In this document: positions 46,158 to 57,200 of the stretch, one piece after another
How the letters are laid out: each line of letters starts with the position of its first letter
How positions within the stretch are numbered: the stretch's first letter is position 1
Assembly: GCA_011009095.1 (NCBI GenBank)
Contig: VTPC01008827.1
Location: 124,001-188,000 of the forward strand
Direction of reading: 5' to 3'
Source of the DNA: Ignelater luminosus
Taxonomy: Eukaryota; Arthropoda; Insecta; Coleoptera; Elateridae
DNA length: 64,000 nt
Position numbers and translations under genes: made by a program
Notes under the pieces: generated by a model
Database searches by the model: none
What the model was told of the DNA's origin: nothing
What the model saw: only the letters and a program-made list of their open reading frames with translations

Positions 46158-46790
46158 ACTACATCCCGATTATCAACCACAAAATTTAATACGCAAAGAA
46201 CCAGAACGAACCATTTTGTCAGTACAGGACCTTGAAACTTCATTTCTGAAGAATTAATAAACGTAAAAATCTCGTCGCCTAATGCATACTATGATCACCA
46301 GCTTGGTTCGCACAATGATCATAACGTTTATTATTACGAAAATACTTTTGATGACACCTCAAACAACGACTATTCTTATAATTATGGCAACGATTACGTT
46401 CAGGAATACAATGAAAATTACGATACTGCCTCAAACGATTTGATATCCGAAAACCAACAATCATTGTTCAATAATAATTTAAATTTTCAAAACACACGAA
46501 TCATAGACCTGAATAACCTTGCACCAAATTCATTACCATACATTCAAATAAATTATCCACCGATTAAACTTCTAATACATACAGGTTGCCATTGCTTGCT
46601 AATTAGGCCTTACATAGCAGAAAATTATTTTGCAAAACACATTTTCAAATCAGGTATATCCATCATAACTTGCGCAGGTCAACGCCAGTCAAATTTAGGG
46701 GCTCAAATTCCTCTACTTGAAGAATCTAAACCATTAAAAGAAAATCTAAAATTTGTTTTTTCACTTTTCACGACCATTTCGATGGCCTAA
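46158..46790 (+). pseudogene. gag-end and protease remnant
   Basis: After an unreadable leader, an Asn/Tyr-rich segment (about 46280-46440) may be the end of gag. A protease-like part follows: PPIKLLIHTGCHCLLIRPYI at about 46555-46615. The retropepsin active-site triplet reads His-Thr-Gly, so the catalytic Asp is lost. The frame stops at 46790 and the following text to about 46940 is broken. Most of gag is absent. Confidence 0.7.
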
Positions 46791-46941
46791 TAGGAATCAG
46801 AAATTTACCTAAGTTAGGTTAGGTTAAAATAGGGTTTTATTAAATGATAAGATAAAAATTCCCCTTCGCTATAGAGAAGATTTCACCTAGCTCTAACTTC
46901 TATTCTAAAATAAATTAAAACTAATTTACCCGACGGAGAAA

Positions 46942-48050
46942 TTGTCGTTCTTGATATTAACAACAAAACTAAATATTACCATTCCAAGCAGTTTGTTAAA
47001 GATTCGAGATGGTTCAATTCTACTAGAGTTAATTAATCTCAGTTCACAAACAACAATAGTTAAAATAGATGAAAATCTCTTAAGTCCATTTGCTACACCG
47101 TACTCAGATCAAGAATTTGAATGTTTCAACATCGAACAGATGACACCGCATCAGATATTAGACAATATCGACTTTGATTTCTCTTTAATTTGGACGAATC
47201 ACTTAAACCCCGAAGAAAAGACTGTTTTAAGAGACCTGTTGATCAAATATAAAGACATTGCACGCAAACCAGATAGTAGACTGAGCTTTACTAACCAAAT
47301 CAAACGACGACGTTTCAGTACATACAAGATCGTATTGTTATCCCCATGAGCATAAAGCCGAAGTTCAAAAATAAATCGTCAAAATGCTGGAAGATGAAAT
47401 AATACGACCATCGCAATCCCCTTGGAGCTCTCCTATATGGATCGTTCCAAAGAAGCTCGATGCCAGTGGTCGCCAAAAATGGCGAACTGTTGTCGAATTA
47501 ATGACAAGACAATAAACGACCGCTACCATCTACCTAACGTCAATAACATCCTTGACAAATTGGGACGGTGTCAATACTTCACCACACTTGATCTGGCTTC
47601 CGGATTCCACCAGATTAAGATGCACCCAAATTCGATTGCAAAAACCGCATTTAGCATGAAGCACCGACACTACAAGTGCGTTCGAATGCTCTTTGGGCTA
47701 GAAAACGCGCCAGCCACTTTCCAAAGTATAATGGACAATGTCTTAAAGGAATTGCAAAATAAAATATGCCTTGTATACATTATCATCTTCTCCACGTTCT
47801 TACAAGAGCATATGAACAATCTAAGACGAGTGTTCAAAAAATTACGAGAAGCAGGGTTCAAAATTCAACTTGATAAATGAGAATTCTTTTGTAAATCAGT
47901 TAAACTTTTAGAGCACGTGATTACACTTGAGGATATTAAACCCAATCCAAAAAAGATCAAGGCAGTCGAACAGTTCCCTATCCCAAAAACAGCAAAGGAA
48001 ATAAAATCGTTCCTCTGGCTAGTAGGGTACTACAGAAAACAGAGGACACA
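46942..48050 (+). pseudogene. Reverse transcriptase remnant
   Basis: A leading segment (46942-47349) ends in the approach to the RT domain. The palm is readable in 47422-47880: NRYHLPNV-like text at 47518, [39 protein letters not shown] and [18 protein letters not shown]. At 47770-47800 the catalytic YxDD box is absent: LVYIII is followed directly by FST, consistent with a small in-frame loss. After a stop at 47878 the connection reads SVKLLEHVITLEDIKPNPKK and AVEQFPIPKTAKEIKSFLW. Homology to gypsy-type RT is clear; enzymatic function is not possible. Confidence 0.88.
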
Positions 48051-48522
48051 CCAGACTTCGTAAACTGTTTAATACCTGCAAGAAAATCCTAATAAACGAT
48101 CCCATCTTTCCGTATCCAAACTTCGCAAAATCCTTCAATTTAAGTACGGAGGCCTCGAATTTTGCCACAGGTGCTGTCCTTTCACAAGAACCGATTGGAA
48201 AAAATCTCCCAATTGCATATGCATCTCGCACCTTAAATCCTGCAGAAATAAATTACAGCACAATCGAGGAAAAGCTCTTGGCTATTGTTTGGACTGTAAA
48301 ATATTTCAGGCCATACTTGTTTGGCGTCAAGTTTAACATTATAGCGATCACAAACCGCTTCAATGGTTGTTTTCTCTTAAAGAGCCGAACTCAGAATTGG
48401 CCCGTTGGCGCCTCAAACTCGAGGAGTACGATTACGAAATCGTATACAAGAAGGGTAAATTAAATATCAACACCGACGCCCTATCTCGAGTCGAGATTAA
48501 TTCAATCCCATCAACGCTCTGA
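48051..48522 (+). pseudogene. RNase H remnant
   Basis: The text switches frame several times but reads in order NFAKSFNLSTEASNFATGAV, NLPIAYASRTLNPAEINYST, EEKLLAIVWTVKYFRPYLFG and KPLQWLFSLKEPNSELARWR, ending KGKLNINTDALSRVE. This is the standard RNase H end of a gypsy polyprotein. The first catalytic position in the LST-E-ASN segment reads Glu. Confidence 0.85.
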
Positions 48523-48639
48523 GTGACATTGAAATTTCAAATTAACGATTACAATATTTTAATCAATTTGGACGTCCTCGCAAAATCACTACAGATAATG
48601 ATCATGAATGGAAAAATAAAGTTGTACAAGGACTATGCA

Positions 48640-49070
48640 TAATTCACGGTATAAATTTCATTACACCACTCTATACAATCCAAACAGCACAGCCCTGTCG
48701 AACGTTTTCATTCAACTATCGCGGAAACTCTACTAATGCTGAAAAGTGCAAAACCCAAAAAAACCATAGAAGCTCTTATTAATTACGCCCTACTCTCTTA
48801 CAACAATTCCATACACAGCGCAATGAACTATACCCCATTTCAGGTAGTATGGGGAAAACTTAATTACAAAAACCCGATAGAAATAGACGAACAGACTAAA
48901 GTTACTCAGTACGTTCAAGACCATTCCGAAAACATTGTAACTTTAAACCAAATTCTCTTGGAAAAATTACAAGAAAAACAAGAAAAATACTTTAGAAAAT
49001 GTAATGACAAATGACAAGAATCAACCAATATAATCGTTAATAAAAATTATATAAAACAAAAAACCGGAAC
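48640..49070 (+). pseudogene. Integrase C-terminal half remnant
   Basis: Readable from about 48670: QHSPVERFHSTIAETLLMLK, with the Glu of the integrase triad in the VERFHSTI motif, then YALLSYNNSIHSAMNYTPFQ and VVWGKLNYKNPIEIDEQ. The zinc-binding N-terminal part and the two catalytic Asp residues are missing, since the text jumps from the RNase H end to this point in about 150 bp. Confidence 0.82.
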
Positions 49071-49659
49071 GCATCTCAAAGAAGTAGTATATTATTCAAC
49101 GAGCACATAGTTAATGTAGGCTACTATGCAAGAAGATAAAGTTTACACACGAGCCGAAGGCGAGTGTGTAAATCATCCGAGTGAATAATGCCCATTATGT
49201 TGCGAGTCGAATACGACGTTTTATCTACTACTCTAACACTTCTGAGGAAGATCTGGAGGTGGATTCCCCTGAGGGAGGCGATGTCCAAATTCTTGAATGT
49301 GTAGAAGTCAATGAAAGTAAACAATCTTCACAAAGAGAGTTTTAGACCTGGAATACAAAGATTCTCTGAAGACGATGGGCAAATTTTTTTCTAACAATAA
49401 ATAGTTTGAGATTATAACAATTTCTATTTTGTTTATATCTATAAATAGGCAACCAACAAAACACCGCCAGTGAATAAAATCCATATAATTCACTAGTGTT
49501 TTATAAGGATGGTTATATCCCTATGGTTGCGCGGATAACGACTATATTATTGAAGAGTCCTAGATAAAACTAGTAATTTCTACGAAAAGGTTGACGACCC
49601 CGTATTGACTGACAATAACAAAATTAAATCTAAAGGCAAAATTTACCATAGATCCCTTT
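49071..49659. other. Unassigned part of the LTR element with a short hairpin
   Basis: No clear domain. TTTACACAC (49142-49150) and GTGTGTAAA (49164-49172) form a 9-bp inverted pair around a 13-base loop. Confidence 0.4.
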
Positions 49660-50335
49660 TAAAACCACAACGGCTTGTTTCGGAAAACTAGCAAGATGAT
49701 CTTGGCGGTAATTCTCCTCAGCCTGGAACTAATTCTCGCAATTGATATATTCCTAGTACCCAACACAGCAGACCACTGGAAAATGGCCGAGAGATGCCCA
49801 GAAATCAAATATCTCTAGTTCTGCCTTCAAAGTAAAATACAAAAACATCAACCCTGCCTAGCAGAATTCATCAAAACCGGAAAAAACTCCTGCCCAGGAA
49901 CACCTGTTCACTTCTCAAAATCAAGTGCCACACAAATCAAGGCTAAAACACACTTGGTAATCCCCGATAGAACAACGAAAATAAAATCTCAGTGTGATTC
50001 TAAAGGTATCTACGTAATCAAACAACCCAGGATCATTACATTAAACCAGTGTACAATTGACATCGACGGAAAAATATTCTAGACGGAAGAAAGCTTACAC
50101 AAAGAATTTGTTTACGATCAATCGAAATCTCAACAACAAGTACTAACGGGAAAAGGTACCCAGTACACCTAAAGCAAATAGACATGGAAAGTATATAATA
50201 CAAATCAAGACTAACTAATAACCTACACATCGCTGATCTGCACACCACGCCCGAAGAAAAGCACAAATGGACAAACACGGCATTAATCGCTCTGGTGTTT
50301 ATGATAGGTATTATCACCCGCTACATCTAAGTCAT
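49660..50335 (+). pseudogene. env-like remnant
   Basis: From an ATG at 49695 a hydrophobic leader (MILAVILLSLELILAIDIFL) opens a frame interrupted by several stops. Later parts include CPGTPVHFSKS and a Cys-containing NQCTIDIDG segment. Near the end a hydrophobic span (TALIALVFMIGIITRYI) resembles a membrane anchor. Position between integrase and 3' LTR, signal-like start and anchor-like end suggest the envelope gene carried by errantivirus-type gypsy elements. It is truncated and broken; similarity is weak. Confidence 0.45.
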
Positions 50336-50409
50336 TCGACCGAAGACCCAATAAACTAAGGTACCTGTCGATGGAGCTCAGAAAACAATGGAACCCTTAT
50401 TTTCTGATT

Positions 50410-50420
50410 TGGGAAGGGAG
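50410..50420 (+). promoter_or_regulatory. Polypurine tract
   Basis: GGGAAGGGAGA lies immediately before the 3' LTR start and fits the plus-strand priming site of an LTR element. Confidence 0.75.
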
Positions 50421-50453
50421 AAATTATGCAACGGTTAGTGCGTATGGCCACAT
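50421..50453 (+). repeat. 3' LTR, first part (split)
   Basis: AATTATGCAACGGTTAGTGC and following bases match the 5' LTR start. The match stops at the insertion point of the nested element and resumes at 53872. Confidence 0.88.
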
Positions 50454-50918
50454 ATAGTTCAAGAAAATTAGACAAAAAAAGGTAAAGTTCGGAAATAGAT
50501 CACGTACTCTTGAAATTTGGCACAGTTGTTTCCTAAGGTGTCGTGATACACATATTAAAAATTCCCAGTGGTGGAAGGTGAGCTGGAGGGTGGGGAACCG
50601 TTTAAAGTGTATTCTTTTCCGTTTTTCTCAAATATCTCGGAATTTATTGACTTACGGTAAAAGTACTCTTTACATAAAGTTAAAGTAAACAAACGTTCCT
50701 ACAAGAAAGCTCCTATACATGTTTCTTGTAGGATTGATATTTTAAGAGTTCTAGTGGGGGAAAGATATGAAAAACAATGTTAAAAATCGAAGTTTCGCGT
50801 GAATATTTTTATTTTTACAGAAAATCTTGATAGAACGCTGATAGCATATAAAAATGTTCTATTAATAATATTTACTAATAATTCAATATAAAGTTCAATT
50901 ATCGAGTTAAAACTGTTA
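50454..50918. repeat. Long terminal inverted repeat, left
   Basis: Shared blocks with the right end include TACTCTTGAAATTTGGCACA, CACATAT.AAAAATTCCC, AGTAAAAGTACTCTTTA with small differences, and TCGAAGTTTCGCGTGAATAT. About 70 bases in this arm have no counterpart on the right. Confidence 0.9.
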
Positions 50919-51029
50919 GAGGAAGCAAGATATAGTGTTCGTAAGTATTTCACAGCGGGTCTCTCATACAAGTCAACAAATACAAGCAGTGGCAGGTATC
51001 ACGGACGATTTGGTAAACCAAGAACCGTA

Positions 51030-53460
51030 TTGAAATTGTCAGCAATTAGGACTGAAGACATGTTTTGTGACCTTTCACCAGCCGCTTTTCTTCAAGGGAA
51101 GAGAAATGGGAATGAAAAAGTAGAGCTACGACTAGGTGGTGTATGTCGTTTCTTGGACGTATAGGTTACTTTATGTTCGGGGGGGGGGGGGCTTCAGAAA
51201 TTGCTATGCCTAATTTTTGCCCCCAACTCAGGCGAAAAGATTATGAGGGGCCATGCTTTCAACAGAGCAGTTTGTTCACACTTGCTCATTCACTGTGTAA
51301 CAACTGAAAGAAATGAGAGCATGGTTAGTCCGCAGTTGAAGATAGCTAAAGAACTTAAAAGATTGGAAAAGAATGGTCCTACGTCTGCACTGTGGCTGCA
51401 ATATTATCACATGGTGAACGTCATAGCAGCCGAACGTTCAGGAGACTGAGAGGGCCATCTACCATGTGTACAGAGAATGATAACTTTTTTTATGCCAAAT
51501 CTCCTTATTTATACCTTGTTGATATGCTTCGCCTTAAATCTAAAATGGCTCCGAATGAGTTTACACAATTTGTAAATGAGGCACACTTTGCTATAAGAAG
51601 GAGTGACTTCTTCTGGGCTAGGTTATGGTCTAATCTCACAGTTGAGCTAACATTAATGAGAGAGATGAAAATCACTGAAGGGCTAACTAGAGGAAGATAA
51701 ATAAGTGATTCAACAGTAGTGAAGTGGTTAAGTGTGGCTCGAACAAGCTTTGCCATCTGCTCTTCATTAAAGCAATTTAGCAGAGTGGTTTTTGCATCAG
51801 GAGAGCAGCATGTAGATCTACGGCCCTCACGCCAACACCGAGATAGAGCAGACCGGAGAAAATTGCTGGAATGGTTCAGTACCCACTCTCCTTTTCCCAA
51901 GACATAACAGCTAATATCCCTATCTACAGGTATCTACAATAAATTATCATTAGGCCCTGAAAATCGGTAAAAACCTTATGGAAAAACGATTTGGTAACAA
52001 TTTTGCTGATCTGAAGATACCACAGAAGAACAAGGCAAAACCCATAGCTGCTATGACCAATTCAGTGAAAGTGCACAGTAAAACTTTGGCCATCGCGCCA
52101 CTCCTTTTACTCCAAAGAATCACAATTTTAAAGACAAAAGATGACGACTTGAAGTCTCTTCTGCAATACGAGCTATCTCCATTCCCACTTTCACTCTTCG
52201 ATGCAAATAGAATGAAACAAAACGGCAAAATCTGCTCTTTATGCCCTCCTACCTAGGACAGACACGGCAGTAGACTTTACTACACGCTTCAACGTCCTTG
52301 ATGGTGGGTTACTTCTCAACCGCCTGAGATGAGAAGCGGGAACAACTTTTTACAATATTTGTCAACAGTATATATCGTATGCGAAGAGCAATTTTGGACA
52401 AACATTCTCGGTAGTTTTTGATGATTATAGTGATAGGAACGACAGCCTAAAGGTCTTAGAGCAAAACAGAAGAGGAATAGGTAAAAGTTCTGCTGATTTC
52501 AGCTTTGATTAACACATGAAAGTTACTATACAACAACAACACTTCCTGGCTAATTGACAGAATAAGGCAAGACTAATTACGTTGATGTGTGAGAAAATAG
52601 ATGCTGATGGGATAGAGCACACGTTGCAGTGAATGATGCTGACTATGACATCATGCAGACAGCAATTGGCAAAGCTGCGACGAATCCTTATGTGACCATT
52701 GTTGGGGAGGATGTCGACCTTATGATGTTAACGGCCTTATCGCCACCTACTAACTACATTTTCTTTTTAAAACCAGGAAGAGGAAAACTGTTCTCGTCTC
52801 AACAGCTATAAAAGGTTCCATTCTACAATTGCATCTTCTTTCGCCACAGTTTTAGCGGGTGTGATACAACTGCAGCCATATTCAGGGAGGGTAAAACCTC
52901 AGTCATTAAGTTGTATAACCAGGATTCAACCGTTACAGAAATAGCAGGTACTTTCTATGAACCTCAAGTGTTGAGGTTGTTATGAGTGCAGGATAAAAGA
53001 TGTTTCTGGCAGTTTGCCGTGCTTCCCCAAAAAAGGGCTGATCTGGGGCAACTACGCTACAACGCGTTCTTGGAAAGTACGAAGAAGCTTAAGCCTCACC
53101 TATCGTCCCTCCTTCCAACCAGAACTGTTGCAAAGCTACATCCATTTAGAGTGTACTTACAAGTGCAGAGATGGCTGGGCAACAATATGCCTTCTGAGAG
53201 TTGGGGATGGAAAAGAAGACTAGATGGAAACCTTGAACCGGTAATGAATACAAATCTTCCTGCAGCGGATTCAGTACTTAGTACTGTTTTCTGCAGATGT
53301 GTAACTGACTGCTCAACCAAATGTGGATGCTAGAAAGCAGGACTTACGTGCAACTAAGCTTACACTAGTTGTCAAAAAGTGTGCACCAACAGTGCTTCCG
53401 TGGACCTTGTCGAACAGCATGAAGACGACCCATTGGATATCGTAGAAGGTGAAAAAGTAA
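51030..53460 (+). pseudogene. Degenerate protein of the Academ-like element (XPG/PIN-nuclease-like and Cys-rich motifs)
   Basis: Readable pieces in several frames follow the order of a large family of uncharacterised insect proteins. KNGPTSALWLQYYHMV lies at about 51373-51420 and AAERSGD at about 51430. At 51500-51700 the text reads YAKSPYLYLVDMLRLKSKM, FAIRRSDFFWARLWSNLTVE and MKITEGLTRGR. At 51800-51900 it reads EQHVDLRPSRQHRD and LLEWFSTHSPFP. At 51978-52256 there is NFADLKIPQKNK and LLLLQRITILK. At 52629-52811 the motif DADYDIMQTAIGKA is followed by VTIVGEDVDLMML and FFLKPGRGK, an acidic pattern like XPG/FEN-type nucleases. At 53280-53360 a cluster CRCVTDCSTKCGC resembles tesmin-type CXC motifs. 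Stops and shifts are frequent. The nuclease reading is inference. Confidence 0.6.
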
Positions 53461-53475
53461 ATATATAAAGCCGTT

Positions 53476-53868
53476 TAACAGTTCTAACTCGATAACTGAA
53501 CTTTATGTTGAATTATTAGTATTATTGATACATTTTCATATGTTATCAGCCTTGTATCAAGATTTTCTGTAATAATAGAAATATTCACGCGAAACTTCGA
53601 TTTTCAACATTATTTTCATAACTTTCCCCGCCATAACTCCTAAACTATCATTCTTACTAAACACATGCAGAGAACCTTTTTTGTAGGAAATTTGGACTAC
53701 TTTAACTTTGTATAAAGAGTACTTTTACTGTAAGTCAATAATCCCCCCCCCCCGCTTATCCCCCACCACCGGGAATTTTTGATATGTGCATCAGGACACC
53801 TCAGGGAACAATTGTGCCAAATTTCAAGAGTACTTATTTCCAATCTTTTGTCTACTTTGCCTGAACTA
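53476..53868. repeat. Long terminal inverted repeat, right
   Basis: Partner of 50454-50918. It contains a run of about 13 C near 53745-53757, where the left arm has no such homopolymer. Confidence 0.9.
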
Positions 53869-53871
53869 ATA

Positions 53872-54094
53872 TGTGCATTTCCGCTGTGTGTGTTCTTCGT
53901 AGAAACAATATGTGCAGTGTATCTGTTTATTCTTCAAATAAACAAAACTACGAACTTATAAGAAGGGCACGCAGGCTTTGGGGGGTCAGTCTTTAGTTTC
54001 TAGCATTCTAAGATTCATTACTTATATGTAACTTGCTTTAGTTTTGTGAAATAAAGTTTTTAAAAACTAACTTCATCGAATACAAAGCTTAATT
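53872..54094 (+). repeat. 3' LTR, second part
   Basis: It resumes at TGTGCATTTCCGCTG and runs to CTTAATT, matching 45837-46047 of the 5' LTR with many transitions. The TATA-like position reads TATAAGAAGG. Confidence 0.88.
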
Positions 54095-54142
54095 TATGTT
54101 GACATTGACACTTTATTTATTACTATTATTGTTATTATTGTT

Positions 54143-54270
54143 GCGTCCACGAGGTGATAGTATACTACTATGTTACCAATAAAAAAACTCCTGACTGGTT
54201 GACATGTGTCAACCGTTTATTAGAAATTTTTTATTGGTAGCACCATAGCGTACTATCTGCTCGTGGACAC
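54143..54270. mobile_element. Hairpin MITE with 44-bp arms
   Basis: Arms 54143-54186 and 54227-54270 (GCGTCCACGAG... and ...CTCGTGGACAC) are inverted copies with about eight differences. Between them GGTTGACATGTGTCAACC (54197-54214) is a second palindrome with an 8-bp stem. It has no coding capacity and lies 49 bp past the LTR element. Confidence 0.8.
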
Positions 54271-57200
54271 AAACATTATGTTTAAATTGGTTCAAATGTA
54301 TTTTGCTGCCATCTGATAGTATTAGAGAGAAGTTCGTTCCTTTGTAAACATGCCATTTGTGTTAAACAATTATTCGAAACAATAAAGTTATATCATCACG
54401 TTAAATGAACTAACACGTTATTTAGATTGGCCTTCTAGGATAAGACGGGAAGTGAATACTATCACGATTTGTTTTGTTGTCGGAACAGTGTTGTTCATTA
54501 GAGTATCAGTTCTTTTTTAATTTTCTCCAATAATAGAAGATGTAATATTGGTTCAATAGAAAAACTAAATCCAAGTCGTCGAGATTAAAATGTGGATATG
54601 TGTTCTAGTAAAAATGTGACAAGATCAGCCATTGGAGTTACCTGTTTTTATAAAGCTAAACAGAATTTACCTTCGAAGATTCCTCTGACGTTTTGTAAAT
54701 TCAAATGTTAGTAAATAAATGACCAAAATAATCGTAAATAAATAATTTTAGGGTTTTTAATTTCTTGATCATAATGTACCAGTGGTTGGATTTTTCTTAA
54801 CATAATGTATTCTTGGTAATTTCTCAAAGACATATTTTCTTTCCTTTAGTTAAAATCATAAACAGTTTAGTTTGCAAAACAACATGCTTGAACTTGTTAA
54901 AACAAACTGTTTAGTAGGGCATGTTTGAATATGCGTGACTCTATTAGTTTAAGATTTTTGGTGCATTTGAGTAATTCAGTTTGTGATATTTGCTTATCCC
55001 GTCAAGCATAATTCAAAGAGATAATTCATTTGCGTCTATTAATATTTAATAAGTTTGCTCTACAGTTTGACTTCTGACGGCTATAATTGCAAGTGCTAAG
55101 TTAGCAAACAAATACAGTCTAGGCTTTGCAGTACAGTGAAGGACCTGTTTATTCAGTTTCATCAGAGAATGTAAACGTACGCGAGTTCTCCCTAACAATA
55201 ACCAGTAGTATCAGTTTGAGACTGTTTGCCTTTCTCTACATGACGTTATTAAATCCATTATCGGGTGAATCTGAATTGATTAATTTTTCGATTTTCATTC
55301 CAATAGAAAATAGTAAACGTCAAAAATGAATTCAGATAAATCTGATTCGAATTCAAAATGCATTTTATATTTGAACTAAAAATGCTGAGCGCAACTTCTG
55401 TATAGAAATCAAGAATACTTCAATGGCATGTTCACAGCTTTTGCTGACGACACTTCCTATTCTGCTTTCTTATGTTAAAAATCTCGTTTAACCTATCGAT
55501 ATACCATATATTCCTTTCTTAAAATAACAACTCGGAACAAAATTCATTGGAATTATAAAGTAACATAATAAAATGTTAGCACCTACGTTTTAATAATACT
55601 TTAATGTATTTAAGTCCGACCACGTTTCTTTAATAAATGTTAGAGATTGCCCAAAAAAAGGGATAGAACTAAAATTGGCCAATAAGAAGTGCGCAGAAAG
55701 ATAGGAGGAAACGGAATTAGTTTCAGTGTGGTGAATGAAAATATTGCATGACAAAACCAGGATCGCAAGTATAATGCGCTGGGTGGTTTATGTCAAGAAA
55801 TGAAAAACATTAATTTATGTCAAAAGAAAAAACTTTTTAATATCTCGTCGAACTCGAAACCTTCTAGATTTCCTTTCGTATTGTTTGGATTTAAAACGTA
55901 GTTGTACGGAGTAGTAGGTATCTAGGGATATTAACTAGAACAGTAAATGTTGGATTTGTGCCAGTACCGAACGTTAAAATGTAAATTAGAACCTTATTCA
56001 CACTTTATGAAGAATAAGAAACGAGACGAAAACTTGTTATATTTTTCTTATCTGGTTGAAAATGTGTTTTTAAACATTAAGTTAACTTTTTCTTGTGGTG
56101 AAATGGGATTGAAAAATATGAGCTTAAACCGCAGTGCTGACGAAGTGACTGCGTTTTTCTAGATTAACGTTTCATTTCCGGTTTTTGTTTATGGATTTAA
56201 TATTTTTGCGAAATTCTTCTTTGTTCTTTTATTGTTACCGTTATATTCCACGATTATGGTATGTTTGCGAGCTTAGTTGTACGCGAAAAATGAATAATGT
56301 GCCCAAGTAAAGTTTGAAATGAACGTGCATTATTGTTTTGTAAGCTTGATATATTACCGTTTGGAAACGAGTAAATTCAACTTACAATATAGCTATTACT
56401 CGATTATGAAGGTTTAAATCATTCAATTATTTCAAACGACAATACTAATTATTGTGATGCAACGATGGGCGAAAATCTGATTTTATCTGTTAAGCGAGCT
56501 ATTTATCAAGCATGGGTTCATTCAGGAGGAAATTCCGGCGATTGCACTTTAATGTAACATACGTAACTAACATGCAACGAGCGTTAGACGCGTAGATAAT
56601 AAGCAATCGGATCCTAACCTATAAAGGGAGGAAAATCGGAAATATTCATTCACACTTTTTTGAGGGTTAAGAGAAAAACCAGATTGAAAGACGGGATCTA
56701 ATGCCTGGATATAAATAGCAGGTCTCGCGTGACGTCTGATGTGGCCCGAAGGGTTTGCAAAAACGTCGGCTTTCAAATTATTCCCTTACATTTCGCTAGT
56801 ATTTCCTAATAAAGTAGGTTCTAATTATATTGTTCCTATAATGGGAAACGCTTGATGAGATACGATTTTTTTTATTATACCCGTTAAAAGCCTCAATAAT
56901 TCACAATTATTACTATTATATACGTGAGGAAAACGTTTTCTTTTTACTCAAATCTCTTTACAATAATGTTGGGAAAAAATTTTAGATTTTCTAACGAAAC
57001 CTTTGCAGCTGCACACAAAATAAAAATTTTGAATATCTTGCAGTTAAGAAGGCCCTAAAACGAATTTGTTACCTGTATCCGGAACAATTTAGATTACATA
57101 GTGTAATCTCACGGAAACTAATTAAAATTCAAAATTTTTCATTAACATTGAATAATTAATAAATATTCATGCGACCCATTTTCTCCCTTAAAATGAATGA

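Larger units (their letters stand above)
50454..53868 (+). mobile_element. Academ-like DNA element with long inverted repeats, nested in the 3' LTR
   Basis: The 3415-bp insert begins TAGTTCA and ends TGAACTA. ATA is duplicated at 50451-50453 and 53869-53871, and removing the insert plus one ATA restores the LTR sequence seen in the 5' copy (CCACATATGTGC). Inverted repeats extend about 465 bp on the left (50454-50918) and 393 bp on the right (53476-53868), with many small differences and gaps. A 3-bp duplication, long ends and a coding region with XPG/PIN-nuclease-like motifs together suggest the Academ superfamily. The superfamily name is inference. Confidence 0.85.
45768..54094 (+). mobile_element. 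gypsy/errantivirus-like LTR retroelement, decayed, carrying a nested DNA element
   Basis: Two LTRs flank remnants of protease, reverse transcriptase, RNase H, integrase and an env-like segment, in the order of the 17.6/297 group of insect gypsy elements. The primer-binding site is tRNA-Ser-like, as in that group. Without the 3415-bp DNA element in its 3' LTR it would be about 4.9 kb, shorter than a complete member (about 7 kb), because most of gag and half of integrase are missing. The LTRs differ at many positions (roughly a tenth by eye, plus a length difference of about 36 bp in the 5' part), so insertion is old. A clear target duplication could not be fixed. Confidence 0.9.

Noticed and set aside
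46813-46825. TTAGGTTAGGTTA, the insect telomere repeat
   Set aside because: Only about two and a half copies inside a decayed LTR element, so not a telomeric array.
51178-51191. Run of about 12 G within the Academ-like element, and a C run near 53745
   Set aside because: They are at non-equivalent positions in the two arms/interior and probably are simple homopolymers or sequencing-prone tracts.
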